Both the position numbers and the translations under genes were made by a program. DNA of 64,000 nt, from the NCBI RefSeq assembly GCF_030129945.1, contig NZ_JARRAF010000005.1:124001-188000 (forward strand), written 5' to 3'. The number at the start of each line of letters is the position of its first letter. The stretch's first letter is position 1. This document shows, in pieces, positions 63,558 to 64,000 of the stretch. The notes beneath the pieces were generated by a model. It saw nothing but the letters and a program-made list of their open reading frames with translations, made no database searches and was not told the origin of the DNA. Source of the DNA: Parachitinimonas caeni. GTDB taxonomy: Bacteria > Pseudomonadota > Gammaproteobacteria > Burkholderiales > Chitinimonadaceae.

Positions 63558-64000
63558 TTAATGTGCCAGATGGACAGCCTCATAACGCTGGCTGCGCAAC
63601 AGGTCTGCCAGACTTTCCTCTGGCGTGCTGCCCACGCCATAGCCAAGGTAGAGCGTGGTGCCAAAGGCAGTGCTCAGGTCTGCGTTTTTGATCAGATCAA
63701 TCGTCAGTGGCTCCAGCGCACCGGCCCAGAATGCCTGTGGCTTGGTCGGGTTGTGGGGTTGCCAGTGAATGGCCGAGGCCATCAACAACCCCCCATCACT
63801 TGGTGCAGCGGCGATGAAGACATGGCCATTCTTCTGCAGATGGGCATCGGCGGGTGTCAGTTTGAGCTGGATGCTGCGACGATCTAGCGGACCTTGCACT
63901 ACAGCGGACATTTCTGGCTGAGTGCCTCGGAATACAACAGGCCGCACCTGCAGTTTGCCAGCGTTACTCAGCGCGAAGTTTTGAGTGACTTGAACGTACT
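63558..64000 (-). CDS. Hypothetical protein, 5' end outside the window
   Basis: A C-terminal part of at least 147 codons; the frame stays open to the window edge, so the start is beyond it. A GTG at 63947 opens a shorter frame but the reading continues upstream without stop (VQVTQNFALSNAGKLQ...), so that GTG is unlikely to be the start. The visible part looks beta-rich (HVFIAAAPSDGGLLMAS, TLYLGYGVGSTPEESLADLL) and ends RYEAVHLAH. I do not recognise the family. Such a tail occurs at the end of secreted or surface repeat proteins, but that is only an impression. Confidence 0.55.
   Translation of the reverse strand, partial: YVQVTQNFALSNAGKLQVRPVVFRGTQPEMSAVVQGPLDRRSIQLKLTPADAHLQKNGHVFIAAAPSDGGLLMASAIHWQPHNPTKPQAFWAGALEPLTIDLIKNADLSTAFGTTLYLGYGVGSTPEESLADLLRSQRYEAVHLAH

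Noticed and set aside
1-64000. CRISPR arrays, rRNA operons, intact insertion sequences or prophage
   Set aside because: No regularly spaced repeats, rRNA sequence, transposase or phage structural genes were found; the only dispersed repeats are the non-coding inverted-repeat elements.

Overview
The window looks like chromosome from a GC-rich, motile or formerly motile Gram-negative bacterium, most likely a betaproteobacterium near the Neisseriales. The basis is the gene order rplM-rpsI-argC-membrane protein-bactofilin-erpA, an imuA-imuB-dnaE2 cassette, a zur-znuCBA operon with a classical proteobacterial Zur box, and Rnf-type genes near nth. The lineage is inferred from gene content and was not computed. 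No rRNA, CRISPR array, intact transposase or prophage was seen.

Layout. 0.4-6.6 kb: an alpha-2-macroglobulin-like thioester protein and a small lipoprotein. 6.7-7.9 kb: a Crp-family regulator and an OsmC protein. 8.1-11.9 kb: a candidate small RNA, then the rplM-rpsI and argC-erpA blocks. 12-18 kb: polyphosphate:AMP phosphotransferase, a RutE-like nitroreductase, an unknown membrane protein, a YafJ-type amidotransferase and an orphan FliD-like protein. 18.2-26.7 kb: a long leftward run (CHI-like protein, tsaD, a ClpP-fold secreted protein, rlmI, a barnase-barstar pair, ECF sigma/anti-sigma and a VWA lipoprotein). 26.7-34.2 kb: a response regulator bounded by repeat ends, nth, two orphan solute-binding proteins and a reduced Rnf-like operon (B, C, two extra genes, D). 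34.3-37.3 kb: GNAT, pyrD, folD and three tRNAs (Pro, Arg, His). 37.6-47.4 kb: accessory genes (GGDEF cyclase, dienelactone hydrolase, Ig-repeat lipoprotein, DMT exporter, HDAC-like amidohydrolase, a third solute-binding protein). 47.8-52.2 kb: MoxR-DUF58-transglutaminase and a VOC protein. 52.3-57.9 kb: a 5'-nucleotidase and the zinc operon. 58-63.4 kb: the mutagenesis cassette. 63.6-64 kb: a gene cut by the window end.

Three items stand out. First, a dispersed family of inverted-repeat elements has ends reading TA-GGCTCTGTTGA. In six places the element begins exactly at a gene's TAG stop codon, always pointing away from the gene. Second, the Rnf-like operon keeps only rnfB, rnfC and rnfD. 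RnfD has lost the segment that holds the covalent-FMN threonine, and two unrelated genes sit between C and D. Third, there are small or hidden elements: a 37-codon membrane-peptide gene coupled between zur and znuC, a candidate sRNA with anti-Shine-Dalgarno motifs upstream of rplM, and tandem GAACN4GTTC-type boxes ahead of imuA.
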